Positions 1 through 6,587 of a DNA stretch of 10,810 nucleotides are shown here, piece after piece. The notes beneath the pieces were generated by a model. It had not been told where the DNA came from. It saw only the letters and a program-made list of their open reading frames with translations, and did not search any database. The position numbers were made by a program, and so were the translations under genes. The first letter of the stretch is position 1. Each line of letters opens with the position of its first letter. Source of the stretch: Bacteroidales bacterium. GTDB lineage: Bacteria; Bacteroidota; Bacteroidia; Bacteroidales; VadinHA17. The stretch is from the NCBI GenBank assembly GCA_013314865.1, contig JABUEV010000044.1, forward strand, positions 1-10,810, read 5' to 3'.

Positions 1-663
1 GCCTCTGAACACGCAGTTCAGCTTGGATATGGAAGAGATGATCTGATAAAAAATAACTGCTTCTGGGTTCTCTCCCGAATCTATGCCGTAATAAATGAAT
101 TGCCCTGTTTGAATGATTCAATAAGTATAACGACATGGCCGAAGGGGACTGACAGGTTGTTTGCACTCCGTGATTTTGAAATTTTTGACAGAGAAAATAA
201 ACTTATAGGCTCAGCTACTTCATCATGGCTCATTGTTGACATTGATTCAAGAAGAATTCAAAGACCGGACAATAAGCTTGCAACTTTTAACAGAACCAGC
301 AACATGTCTGATGCACTTCCCCGGAATGCTTCAAAAATTGAGCCTGCATCGCCCGACGGAATAACCACTCCTCCCTTCAGGGTCAGATTGAGCGACCTCG
401 ATATAAATCTTCATACCAACAATTCCAGGTATCTGAGATGGGCAACAGATACTTATGATTTAGGTTTTGTTCTGAATAATGTACCGTTTTCCGCTGAAAT
501 AAACTATCTTGCCGAGTCAAGGTTTAATGATGAAATAATTATCAGGACTTCCGAGGAAGTTAGTAACGAAAGCGTTTTCAGGCATTCAGCAGTAAGGCTT
601 TCTGACAATGCGGAATTGTGCAGAATAAATATCAGATGGAAAAGAAAATTGACAAACAGCTAA
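1..663 (+). CDS. Acyl-ACP thioesterase, FatA/FatB family (5' end outside window)
   Basis: The frame is open from base 1 to the TAA at 661-663, giving 220 residues. The gene begins upstream, because the first codons already encode the conserved N-terminal hotdog segment (EHAVQLGYG, then a WVLSR motif). About 25-30 residues are probably missing, judging from the roughly 245-250 residues usual for bacterial members. The enzyme hydrolyses acyl-ACP to free fatty acid and ACP in the cytoplasm, ending fatty-acid synthesis or recycling acyl chains. The second hotdog half carries the family signature DINLHTNN (bases 400-423), whose Asp, Asn and His match the catalytic residues of plant FatB. The Glu in the later LAES stretch (bases 508-519) is a plausible partner. 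A TTG at base 100 could start a shorter frame but would remove the first hotdog strand and helix. The GWxTD lipoprotein gene follows after 14 bp, so the two are probably co-transcribed. Confidence 0.9.
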   Translation, partial: ASEHAVQLGYGRDDLIKNNCFWVLSRIYAVINELPCLNDSISITTWPKGTDRLFALRDFEIFDRENKLIGSATSSWLIVDIDSRRIQRPDNKLATFNRTSNMSDALPRNASKIEPASPDGITTPPFRVRLSDLDINLHTNNSRYLRWATDTYDLGFVLNNVPFSAEINYLAESRFNDEIIIRTSEEVSNESVFRHSAVRLSDNAELCRINIRWKRKLTNS

Positions 664-677
664 TTCGTACAAACAAT

Positions 678-2012
678 ATGAGCCGGTCTATCAATTCAAT
701 AATAATACTGATGTTATTTACATCAGTTCTGCCGGGATTTATGATATCTTGTGTCAGCACTCAGACAGCCGTTGACTCGAAAGACCTTTCATATCTGTAC
801 AATCCGACAAAGAATCCCATTAATCCAAGATATGTTATTATTAATGAAACAGATAACCAGTCAGTCCTTTCGGTAAAATTTTTTTCTTCGGAGCTCTATT
901 TCTCTGAAGCCAACCCGCAGGGAGTGCCAACTGCCCAGATACTTATAACCGTCAAGCTTTATGATATTACAAAAGGCAGATCGCTTGCCGACACAGCCTA
1001 TTTCAACCTGAATATAACCAAAGAAGAATCAAGGCTTGAATACATTTACAATATCCCGCTCAGAGTCACTCCAGGCACTGAATACATGACTGAGATAAAA
1101 ATACTCGACAGGATAAGGCTTAAGATAATCCAGGCTTTTGTTCCGTTCAATACTTTGTCGGTCAGTAACAGGTATAATTTTATAGCGCAGGGACATTTTC
1201 TTAAGAACCTTCTTTTCAACCCTGTTGTAAAGAATAATGAGTACCTGAATCTGGTGTACCGGAGGCAACCCATTGACAGTCTTTTCATAAGTTACTATAA
1301 ACCTTTTACCGAGGTCCCTCAGCCGCCTTCTATGCTTGTCCCTGAAAGGATACTTGATTACGATCCCGATACAACAATTGCACTGGCCTATTCCGATACG
1401 CTTCCGCTCATGTTCCCGGAAAAAGGTATTTACCAGTGCAAAACTTCAAGGGAAATAACAGATGGTTATACAATATGCAATTTTGGAGAATCATTTCCCA
1501 ATCTTACAACTCCTGAAGAAATGATTGAACCTCTCGTATATCTTGCCTCTGCTGAAGAGATGCTTAACCTGCGGACATCACAAAAGCCAAAAGTTGCCCT
1601 GGATGAATTCTGGATCAGTTGCGGAGGCAATATTGAAAAGTCAAGAGAGCTCATAAGAATTTTCTATACAAGAATTCTTTACTCAAACTACTATTTTTCC
1701 ACATACCGTGAAGGATGGAGAACTGAAAGAGGCATGATATACACAATTTATGGTCCGCCAGATAAAGTTTACAAGACTTCTGAAGGCGAGAGCTGGGGAT
1801 ATAGAAAACCGGTGTTAAAGACTTCATGGGGTGGAAGATATCATGTTCAGGAAAACTACCTGTTCTTCAATTTCAGGTTAAGAAAGAGTCCCTTTTCTGA
1901 CAATGAATTCTACCTGAGCAGAAGTGAGTCACTTGTAACTTTCTGGGACCAGGCAGTGCGAAGCTGGAGAAATGGCATAGTATTCCGTCTTGACAACCCG
2001 GAAGGAATCTGA
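678..2012 (+). CDS. GWxTD domain-containing lipoprotein
   Basis: This 444-residue protein begins with a type II signal peptide: a hydrophobic stretch (SIIILMLFTSVLPG), then the lipobox-like MISC, with the lipidated Cys at residue 25. It is therefore likely anchored in a membrane facing the periplasm. A beta-rich N-terminal part (about residues 55-180) resembles the region before the domain in other GWxTD proteins. The C-terminal third holds the signature: GWRTERG (bases 1714-1734), then IYTIYGPPDKVY and GESWGY. The motif has Glu where the family name has Asp. GWxTD proteins are common in Bacteroidota and related phyla, but their biochemical role is not established, so I assign none. I chose the ATG at 678 because it places the signal peptide at the N-terminus and clears the thioesterase stop at 663. 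An in-frame ATG at 618 would add 20 charged residues and overlap the thioesterase. The rlmB gene starts 7 bp after the TGA. Confidence 0.88.
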   Translation: MSRSINSIIILMLFTSVLPGFMISCVSTQTAVDSKDLSYLYNPTKNPINPRYVIINETDNQSVLSVKFFSSELYFSEANPQGVPTAQILITVKLYDITKGRSLADTAYFNLNITKEESRLEYIYNIPLRVTPGTEYMTEIKILDRIRLKIIQAFVPFNTLSVSNRYNFIAQGHFLKNLLFNPVVKNNEYLNLVYRRQPIDSLFISYYKPFTEVPQPPSMLVPERILDYDPDTTIALAYSDTLPLMFPEKGIYQCKTSREITDGYTICNFGESFPNLTTPEEMIEPLVYLASAEEMLNLRTSQKPKVALDEFWISCGGNIEKSRELIRIFYTRILYSNYYFSTYREGWRTERGMIYTIYGPPDKVYKTSEGESWGYRKPVLKTSWGGRYHVQENYLFFNFRLRKSPFSDNEFYLSRSESLVTFWDQAVRSWRNGIVFRLDNPEGI

Positions 2013-2019
2013 TTATAAA

Positions 2020-2769
2020 ATGAAAGAGTCAGAAATAATTTTTGGTCTGAGAGCTGTCATCGAAGCTATCAGGGCGGGCAAACCGATAGACAGGGTCTTG
2101 CTGAAGTACGGGCTTCAGGGTGCACTGTATCATGAACTGATGACAGAAATAAAAAACCATAGAATACCTTTCCAGATAGTTCCTCTTGAAAGAATTGAGC
2201 TTGTGACCAGAAAGAACCACCAGGGAGTTGTCGCCTGGCTATCTCTCATTGAATATCAGTCAATTAGCAATATTCTTCCGTCTGTCTTTGAAAGCGGTGA
2301 AGATCCGCTTATTATTGTACTTGACGGAATTTCTGATGTCAGGAATTTTGGTGCAATTGTACGCTCAGCCAGTTGTATGGGCGCGCATGCAATCATTATT
2401 CCGGAAAAAGGATCGGCAAGGATTACCGCTGATGCAATAAAAACTTCTGCCGGAGCTCTGCACAGCTTTCCTGTCTGCCGGGAAAAAAGCCTGACCGGCT
2501 TGGTGAAATTTCTCAAAGAATCAGGCCTAAAGGTAGTTTGTGCCGAAGCTGACGGATCAGTGCCGGTAACAAATGCAAAGCTTACCGGCCCGGTGGCACT
2601 TGTAATGGGATCAGAAGACAAGGGAATAAGCAGGGATATAAAGTCTATGGCAGATACAATAGTAAAAATTCCTTTAAAAGGCAGTATCGCTTCTCTTAAT
2701 GTTTCTGTAGCTGCAGGAATTGTTCTTTATGAGATTGTAAGACAAAGGTCGTCGGTGATTACTCAATGA
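2020..2769 (+). CDS. rlmB: 23S rRNA 2'-O-ribose methyltransferase, RlmB/TrmH family
   Basis: This 249-residue SPOUT-class, S-adenosylmethionine-dependent enzyme is predicted to methylate a ribose 2'-OH in RNA. For RlmB the substrate is a guanosine of 23S rRNA (G2251 in E. coli). An N-terminal L30e-like RNA-binding domain (about residues 5-78) includes the typical GLRAVIEAI start and the NHQGVVA stretch at 66-72. The catalytic knotted domain has all three motifs: DVRNFGAIVRSA (106-117, with Asn109 and the key Arg115), MGSEDKGIS (196-204) and IPLKGSIASLNVSVAAG (217-233). The length matches the family. The ATG at 2020 is preferred over an in-frame TTG at 1990, which lies inside the lipoprotein gene and adds ten unconserved residues. 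A purine-rich GGAAGGA lies about 13 bases upstream. The 3' end overlaps the opposing transaldolase gene by 11 bp. RlmB is the best guess among TrmH-type enzymes; another 2'-O-methyl target remains possible. Confidence 0.9.
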   Translation: MKESEIIFGLRAVIEAIRAGKPIDRVLLKYGLQGALYHELMTEIKNHRIPFQIVPLERIELVTRKNHQGVVAWLSLIEYQSISNILPSVFESGEDPLIIVLDGISDVRNFGAIVRSASCMGAHAIIIPEKGSARITADAIKTSAGALHSFPVCREKSLTGLVKFLKESGLKVVCAEADGSVPVTNAKLTGPVALVMGSEDKGISRDIKSMADTIVKIPLKGSIASLNVSVAAGIVLYEIVRQRSSVITQ

Positions 2770-3976
2770 TGCTCCTTATCCTTTCATCAAGCATTTTTTG
2801 ATCGGCAGTAAATGACGCCAGTCCCGCAAGAGTGAGCAGAGTGTCGGGGGCGATTTCACCTTCTTTAATTTTCTTTGCCCATCTGGTGTACACGGGTATC
2901 TTTCCGTCAGATGAAATATTTGCTTTTTCCTCCCTGGTAAGAAACGGGAACATATCACCGCAACCTTCTTCATGTGCTATTTGAATAAGCTCCTGTGCCG
3001 ATGAAGGCAGTTTAGCGGAAAGTCTTTCAGCGAGATTGAAGACATTGTTATCTGCTTCCCAGAATTTTTCAATCCGTGCTTCAGAAGCTGAAGAAAACAG
3101 ACTTACTTCATGGTGTTCATGCATTCTTGAGGAGAAATTTCCGCTCAGCTGTCTGCGGGCTTCAGCGGCAACTGCGGGTGGTATAGTGAATACGTCGGCT
3201 CCTGCAAGCATCTCAACCTGTGAATAATGCCTCAGGCTGGCCACAATGAGTTTTGTCTGCCACGGATTATTGGCAGAAAGGGCAGTTACCCAGTTCTGTG
3301 AGGCAACCACAGCCCTCTCTCCTACTCCGGTGCCGTCTCCAAGTTTGTTGTAAATCATGAATGCGCCTATCCTGCCTACAAAAACATTAAGAAAAGCAGG
3401 CATAGCGACTCTGGTGGCAAGAATGTTCTGCCTTGCACTAAAATCAAGTGTAAAGTTTACACTTATTCCGGCTTCCATCAGTTTTCTTGCACCAATGAGT
3501 CCTTCAGCAGTAAACGGAACTTTAATTATGAACTGATCGGGGCAGATTTCATGAAATCTTTTGCCATAATGCACAATAGCATTTACATCATGAGCAGTAT
3601 CTGTATGAAGTTCAACACTGACAAATCCTCCGAATTTTGTCGCAAGTCGGAGTCCGTGCCTGGCATTTATTATAAATGCAACTTCCTTAATCCGGTCCTG
3701 AGGAGGCAGTTCCCTTATGAGGCTTTTTGCTTCGGAGATGTAAATATCATACTCTCCTTTTTGAATTTCGTTATTAAGCAGAGTATTGTTAGTGGTTAGT
3801 GCACTCATCTCAGAGGTCCAGTTTGCTTCTGCCTCAGCAATATCACCTGTGTCAAGCCAGATTTCTGTCCCTGTGTTGCGCAACGATTCCCAGAAAGGGT
3901 CTTTCTTTGCATTGGCGTGTCTCTCGTTCAGATTCTTCCAGATATAATCACTGATTCTGGTATTCAGATCGGCCAT
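2759..3976 (-). CDS. Transaldolase family protein with long C-terminal extension
   Basis: A 405-residue class I aldolase-fold protein. Transaldolases move a dihydroxyacetone unit between sugar phosphates in the non-oxidative pentose phosphate pathway through a Schiff-base lysine. Visible family marks in order are WLDTGD (residues 40-45, Asp42), ALTTNNTL (59-66), SVELHTD (120-126), FIIKVPFTAEGL (149-160, Schiff-base Lys152), SVNFTLDFSARQ (172-183), NVFVGRIGAF (197-206), and GADVFTIPP shortly before the tail. The barrel seems to end near residue 275. About 130 residues follow that I do not recognise; they contain GCGDMFPF and end in a helical segment. Classical TalB has about 317 residues and the fructose-6-phosphate aldolase/TalC type about 220, so this is a long form, and its exact substrate is uncertain. 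The ATG at 3974-3976 is preceded by AGGAATAAG, one of the few purine-rich ribosome-binding candidates here. It is transcribed alone, divergently from the M64 peptidase, and converges on rlmB. Confidence 0.85.
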   Translation of the reverse strand: MADLNTRISDYIWKNLNERHANAKKDPFWESLRNTGTEIWLDTGDIAEAEANWTSEMSALTTNNTLLNNEIQKGEYDIYISEAKSLIRELPPQDRIKEVAFIINARHGLRLATKFGGFVSVELHTDTAHDVNAIVHYGKRFHEICPDQFIIKVPFTAEGLIGARKLMEAGISVNFTLDFSARQNILATRVAMPAFLNVFVGRIGAFMIYNKLGDGTGVGERAVVASQNWVTALSANNPWQTKLIVASLRHYSQVEMLAGADVFTIPPAVAAEARRQLSGNFSSRMHEHHEVSLFSSASEARIEKFWEADNNVFNLAERLSAKLPSSAQELIQIAHEEGCGDMFPFLTREEKANISSDGKIPVYTRWAKKIKEGEIAPDTLLTLAGLASFTADQKMLDERIRSIIE

Positions 3977-4012
3977 CTTATTCCTGATTAGTTATTATTC
4001 CTTCATTCCCTG

Positions 4013-4057
4013 AGAATCAGAACAGAATCCGCGTTAAAATTCTCTGAACCTGATTCT
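4013..4057. repeat. Inverted repeat in the transaldolase leader
   Basis: AGAATCAG (4013-4020) and its perfect reverse complement CTGATTCT (4050-4057) are separated by 29 bases. Read from the minus strand, this falls in the probable untranslated leader of the transaldolase gene, 37-81 bases before its start codon. The loop is long and there is no U tract, so it does not look like a terminator. It could be a protein-binding palindrome or chance. Confidence 0.3.
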
Positions 4058-4065
4058 TCCTCCGT

Positions 4066-4095
4066 AATTCACCTGTAACAACTATCCGGTGAATT
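4066..4095. repeat. Inverted repeat AATTCACC/GGTGAATT
   Basis: AATTCACC (4066-4073) and GGTGAATT (4088-4095) form a perfect 8-bp inverted repeat with a 14-base loop. It lies in the spacer between the divergent transaldolase and M64 peptidase genes, just downstream of a minus-strand -7-like box. A dimeric regulator site or an RNA stem in the transaldolase leader are both possible; nothing in the sequence decides between them. Confidence 0.35.
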
Positions 4096-4113
4096 TTGTT
4101 CCCGGGGAATTTT

Positions 4114-4121
4114 CAAAATTA
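4114..4121 (-). promoter_or_regulatory. Candidate -7 box for the transaldolase gene
   Basis: On the minus strand the sequence is TAATTTTG, a full match to the Bacteroidota -7 consensus TAnnTTTG. Transcription would start near 4107, giving a leader of about 130 nt that contains both inverted repeats at 4013-4057 and 4066-4095. No good TTTG -33 element sits 19-21 bp upstream, and the region is very AT-rich, so this is a weak prediction. Confidence 0.3.
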
Positions 4122-4154
4122 ATCAAATAATTTATCTGATTATCCTATTATTTA

Positions 4155-4163
4155 TAGCTTTAC
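4155..4163 (+). promoter_or_regulatory. Candidate -7 box for the M64 peptidase gene
   Basis: TAGCTTTAC matches the Bacteroidota -7 consensus TAnnTTTG except for A in place of the final G. It ends 24 bases before the ATG, as expected for a short leader. Similar TAnnTTTAC boxes precede the sigma factor gene and bcp. A matching -33 element is not evident. Confidence 0.3.
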
Positions 4164-4187
4164 ATATTTCTTTTCAATAATACTTTC

Positions 4188-5462
4188 ATGAGAAATTTAT
4201 TTTATGCCGCTCTGATGATGTGCCAAATAAGTGCGATGGCACAGGATGAATTCAACAGATATTTTCATGACAAGGTTCTCCGGTTTGATTTCATGCTGGC
4301 TGGTGATTATCAAAAAACGACTGTCTATCCGGCAGGGATGAAGGAAGAACCTTTCTGGGCAGGTTCTTTTAATAACCTGATTGACCCTTTCGGGTATGGA
4401 AATTTCAGGTATGAGCTCTATGATTCGTTGAGCAACAAACTAATATATTCGCGGGGATTCTGCACACTTTACCAGGAATGGCAGACTACTGCGGAAGCAA
4501 AGATTATGCAAAGAAGCTTTTACGAAGTGGCTACAATGCCTTTCCCAAAAAACAAGACAAGGTTTGTCCTCAGCATCAGGGAACGGGACGGCTCTTTTTC
4601 AAAGCTTTATGAGACAATGATAGATCCCACTGACTATTTCATACGGCGCGAAAGGCCTATGAATGCTGTTTCAACAAGAATTTCAGGTAACGGCGACCCG
4701 AATACCTCAGTTGATATTGCTTTCATCGCTGAAGGGTATACGAAAAATGAAATGGAAAAATTCAGGGATGATGTGAGAAAGATGGCAGAGGTTTTGTTCT
4801 CTGAACCCCCATTTGATGCATACAGGGATAGGATAAATATCTGGGCAGTTGAAGCTGTTTCAGATGATTCCGGAACAGATATACCGGGTGAAAACATTTA
4901 CGGCAATACTGCACTTAACTCAAGCTTTTACACATTTGATCTTGACAGGTATCTTACAACTCAGGATATTAAATCAGTCAATGATTATGCAGCCAATGTT
5001 CCGCACGACAATATAGTGGTTCTCATTAACAGTTCAAGATACGGGGGCGGAGGTGTATACAATTATTACAGCGGAACCACTTCAGATCACCCTCTTGCTC
5101 CAAAAGTTTTCATTCATGAATTTGGTCATGGTTTCGCAGGACTGGCAGATGAATATTATACATCAGAGGTTGCATATGAAGAATTCTATCCCATGAACGT
5201 TGAGCCATGGGAACCAAATATCACAACAATGGTGAATTTCGACATAAAATGGAAAAACTTGATCGGCAAGGATATCCCAGTACCTACTCCCAGTGAGAAG
5301 AAGTATGAAAATGTCACAGGGCTTTTTGAAGGAGGGGGGTATTCAGCAAAAGGGATATTCCGTCCGGAAATGGACTGCAGGATGAAAAGCAATGGTCCCA
5401 AAGGATACTGCACTGTCTGCCGCGATGCAGTGAAAAAGATGATCGAATTTTATATTAAATAG
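4188..5462 (+). CDS. Secreted peptidase M64 (IgA peptidase family)
   Basis: A 424-residue zinc metallopeptidase with a short Sec signal peptide (residues 1-19, ending AMAQ). It therefore acts in the periplasm or outside the cell. The zinc-binding motif HEFGH is at 310-314 and continues as GFAGLADEYY, the HExGH...GLADEY pattern of MEROPS family M64, first described from a Clostridium ramosum IgA protease. His310 and His314 are expected zinc ligands and Glu311 the catalytic base. Residues about 20-145 fit the beta-rich M64 N-terminal domain. The catalytic domain begins near 155 and includes DIAFIAEGYT (176-185). The C-terminus holds a cysteine-containing DCRMKS...YCTVC segment typical of the family. 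No type IX secretion C-terminal domain is visible. The immunoglobulin specificity of the founding member should not be assumed; many Bacteroidota homologues have unknown substrates. It is monocistronic, with a strong terminator after the stop. Confidence 0.88.
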   Translation: MRNLFYAALMMCQISAMAQDEFNRYFHDKVLRFDFMLAGDYQKTTVYPAGMKEEPFWAGSFNNLIDPFGYGNFRYELYDSLSNKLIYSRGFCTLYQEWQTTAEAKIMQRSFYEVATMPFPKNKTRFVLSIRERDGSFSKLYETMIDPTDYFIRRERPMNAVSTRISGNGDPNTSVDIAFIAEGYTKNEMEKFRDDVRKMAEVLFSEPPFDAYRDRINIWAVEAVSDDSGTDIPGENIYGNTALNSSFYTFDLDRYLTTQDIKSVNDYAANVPHDNIVVLINSSRYGGGGVYNYYSGTTSDHPLAPKVFIHEFGHGFAGLADEYYTSEVAYEEFYPMNVEPWEPNITTMVNFDIKWKNLIGKDIPVPTPSEKKYENVTGLFEGGGYSAKGIFRPEMDCRMKSNGPKGYCTVCRDAVKKMIEFYIK

Positions 5463-5474
5463 ATATTCATTAGA

Positions 5475-5510
5475 AAAAAGAAAGGGTGTAAAATTTAACA
5501 CCCTTTTTTT
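5475..5510. terminator. Bidirectional intrinsic terminator
   Basis: AAAGGGTGT (5481-5489) pairs with ACACCCTTT (5498-5506) around an 8-base AT-rich loop. A run of Ts follows to 5510 on the plus strand. An A-rich tract precedes it (5471-5483), giving a U-rich tail on the minus strand. It sits 18 bases after the M64 stop and 19 bases beyond the stop of the opposing membrane-protein gene, so it can end both transcripts. Confidence 0.9.
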
Positions 5511-5525
5511 AATCAAATAAAATGA

Positions 5526-5873
5526 CTATTTAAGCTTCCTGTCCAGGATATAAAACAGAACCAGGCTAAGACCTCCGAAAATAAATATCATCGAAATATA
5601 ACCTGTTTCTTTACTAGCGAACACGGAAGCTGATTCGCAGATAGCCCCCGCTATGACACCAAGTCCGATGCCGACAAAAAGCATTCCGGTTTTCAGGGAA
5701 AATTTGCTCCAGCTGAAAGATGTGCCGGTCTTAACTTTTCCGGTGTTGAAAAGGCTTGCATCTGCCCCTTTCTCAATTAATGCTAACCGTTCTTTATGCC
5801 GGGTGGTATAATACATATACATTATCCCGAAAGTTGCTGCAAAAAGTGCAATAAATACCAATGCTGTTTCCAT
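5526..5873 (-). CDS. Small three-helix membrane protein, DUF6249-like
   Basis: This 115-residue protein has three predicted membrane segments, at about residues 4-22, 62-80 and 92-110, and a lysine-rich C-terminus (DRKLK). After the first helix comes HKERLALIEKGAD (26-38). This R-x-ALIEKG motif recurs in small Bacteroidota membrane proteins, annotated as DUF6249 as far as I recall, often beside sigma-factor genes. No catalytic residues are visible and its molecular role is unknown. It is transcribed away from the ECF sigma factor gene, with 123 bp between the two starts containing a palindromic site. That suggests shared or opposed control and a functional link to the sigma/anti-sigma pair. 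There is no clear ribosome-binding sequence before the ATG at 5871-5873. Its 3' end shares the bidirectional terminator with the M64 gene. Confidence 0.8.
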   Translation of the reverse strand: METALVFIALFAATFGIMYMYYTTRHKERLALIEKGADASLFNTGKVKTGTSFSWSKFSLKTGMLFVGIGLGVIAGAICESASVFASKETGYISMIFIFGGLSLVLFYILDRKLK

Positions 5874-5924
5874 GATTGACTGTTTTTGGTTTATTTTTAC
5901 CCTTTAGACATCCTAAAAAAGAAT

Positions 5925-5967
5925 CAGGTTACAATTTTTATAGGAAAATGGATTAAATGGTAACCAG
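5925..5967. promoter_or_regulatory. Imperfect 13-bp inverted repeat, possible operator
   Basis: CAGGTTACAATTT (5925-5937) and AAATGGTAACCAG (5955-5967) are inverted copies matching at 11 of 13 positions, with a perfect GGTTAC/GTAACC core. The arms are centred 30 bp apart, close to three helical turns, so a dimer could bind them on one face of the DNA. The right arm ends 4 bp before the candidate -7 box of the sigma factor gene. The site lies between the divergent sigma factor and membrane-protein genes. Regulator identity is unknown. Confidence 0.45.
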
Positions 5968-5971
5968 TTGC

Positions 5972-5980
5972 TATTTTTAC
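5972..5980 (+). promoter_or_regulatory. Candidate -7 box for the ECF sigma factor gene
   Basis: TATTTTTAC fits the Bacteroidota -7 consensus TAnnTTTG apart from the final G. It ends 16 bases before the sigma factor ATG, so transcription would begin very close to the start codon. No clear -33 element is seen at the usual distance; instead the right arm of the inverted repeat occupies the region immediately upstream. Confidence 0.3.
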
Positions 5981-5996
5981 ACGTCAAATACCCGGA

Positions 5997-6587
5997 ATGG
6001 ACAAAAGAGACGACAGCTATTTTATTAATCTTGTTCTGAAGGGGAACATTGAAGCATTTTCATGGCTTGTTGAAAAGCATCAGGATAATGTATTCAATCT
6101 GGCATTCCGTATTTGCGGCAGAAGGGAGGAGGCTGAAGAAATTTCTCAGGATTCTTTCATGAAGGCATTCAGGTCGCTTAAAGAATTCCGGATGAAAAGC
6201 AGTTTTTCCACCTGGCTTTACAGAATTACCTTTAACACTGCTGTTTCATACGTAAGGACAAAAAAGAAAGGCTTATTGTATCTTGAAGAATTTCCGGCTG
6301 AACCGGGTGATTTTTTCATAATTACAGGGAATGAAGAGGAAGCTGAGAGAGAATACAGAAAATCGCTGGTGAGTTTTGCACTTCAGAAAATCAGTGAAGA
6401 TGAAAGAGCTTTAATTACTCTTTATTACTATGATGAGCTTAATGTAAATGAAATATCGGAAATTACCGGAATGAGTCCATCAAATGTCAAAGTGAAGCTA
6501 TTCCGGGCAAGGCAGAAAATGGCTTCAATAATTGAAAAAACAGGCAATAAAAAACCGGCATACAATGAACAGCCAGAAAGATTTTGA
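5997..6587 (+). CDS. RNA polymerase ECF sigma factor (RpoE-like)
   Basis: A 196-residue group 4 sigma factor that directs core RNA polymerase to a specific promoter set. Region 2 spans about residues 19-90. It includes the core-binding segment AFRICGRREEAEEISQDSF (36-54) and the -10-recognition stretch FSTWLYRITFNTA (70-82). An acidic linker (100-120) leads to region 4 at about 125-178, where NVNEISEITGMSPSNVKVKLFRAR-type sequence (149-172) is the -35-binding helix-turn-helix. There is no region 1 or 3 and no extra C-terminal SnoaL-type domain. The ATG at 5997 gives a normal ECF N-terminus. Its last 23 bases overlap the next gene, a membrane protein that is the likely anti-sigma factor, which implies coupled translation. 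The target promoters cannot be read from this window; autoregulation is possible but not shown. Confidence 0.93.
   Translation: MDKRDDSYFINLVLKGNIEAFSWLVEKHQDNVFNLAFRICGRREEAEEISQDSFMKAFRSLKEFRMKSSFSTWLYRITFNTAVSYVRTKKKGLLYLEEFPAEPGDFFIITGNEEEAEREYRKSLVSFALQKISEDERALITLYYYDELNVNEISEITGMSPSNVKVKLFRARQKMASIIEKTGNKKPAYNEQPERF

Noticed and set aside
618-677. Earlier ATG for the GWxTD lipoprotein at 618
   Set aside because: It overlaps the thioesterase by 46 bp and puts 20 charged residues before the signal peptide; the ATG at 678 gives a proper lipoprotein N-terminus.
1714-1734. Possible loss of function in GWxTD because the motif reads GWRTERG
   Set aside because: Asp to Glu is conservative, the flanking YGPPD and WGY segments are intact, and there is no known catalytic role to lose.
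1990-2019. TTG start for rlmB at 1990
   Set aside because: It lies inside the lipoprotein gene, and the conserved family start (IIFGLRAV) follows the ATG at 2020.
2256-2621. 121-codon open frame on the minus strand inside rlmB
   Set aside because: It lies wholly within a conserved gene, has no recognisable domain and is an antisense shadow of the SPOUT domain sequence.
5186-5413. Minus-strand 75-codon frame inside the M64 peptidase
   Set aside because: Antisense shadow of a well-supported gene, with no signal or motif of its own.
6532-6564. TTG start for the anti-sigma candidate at 6532
   Set aside because: The added 11 residues come from the sigma gene's tail in another frame; the ATG at 6565 is sufficient and more usual.
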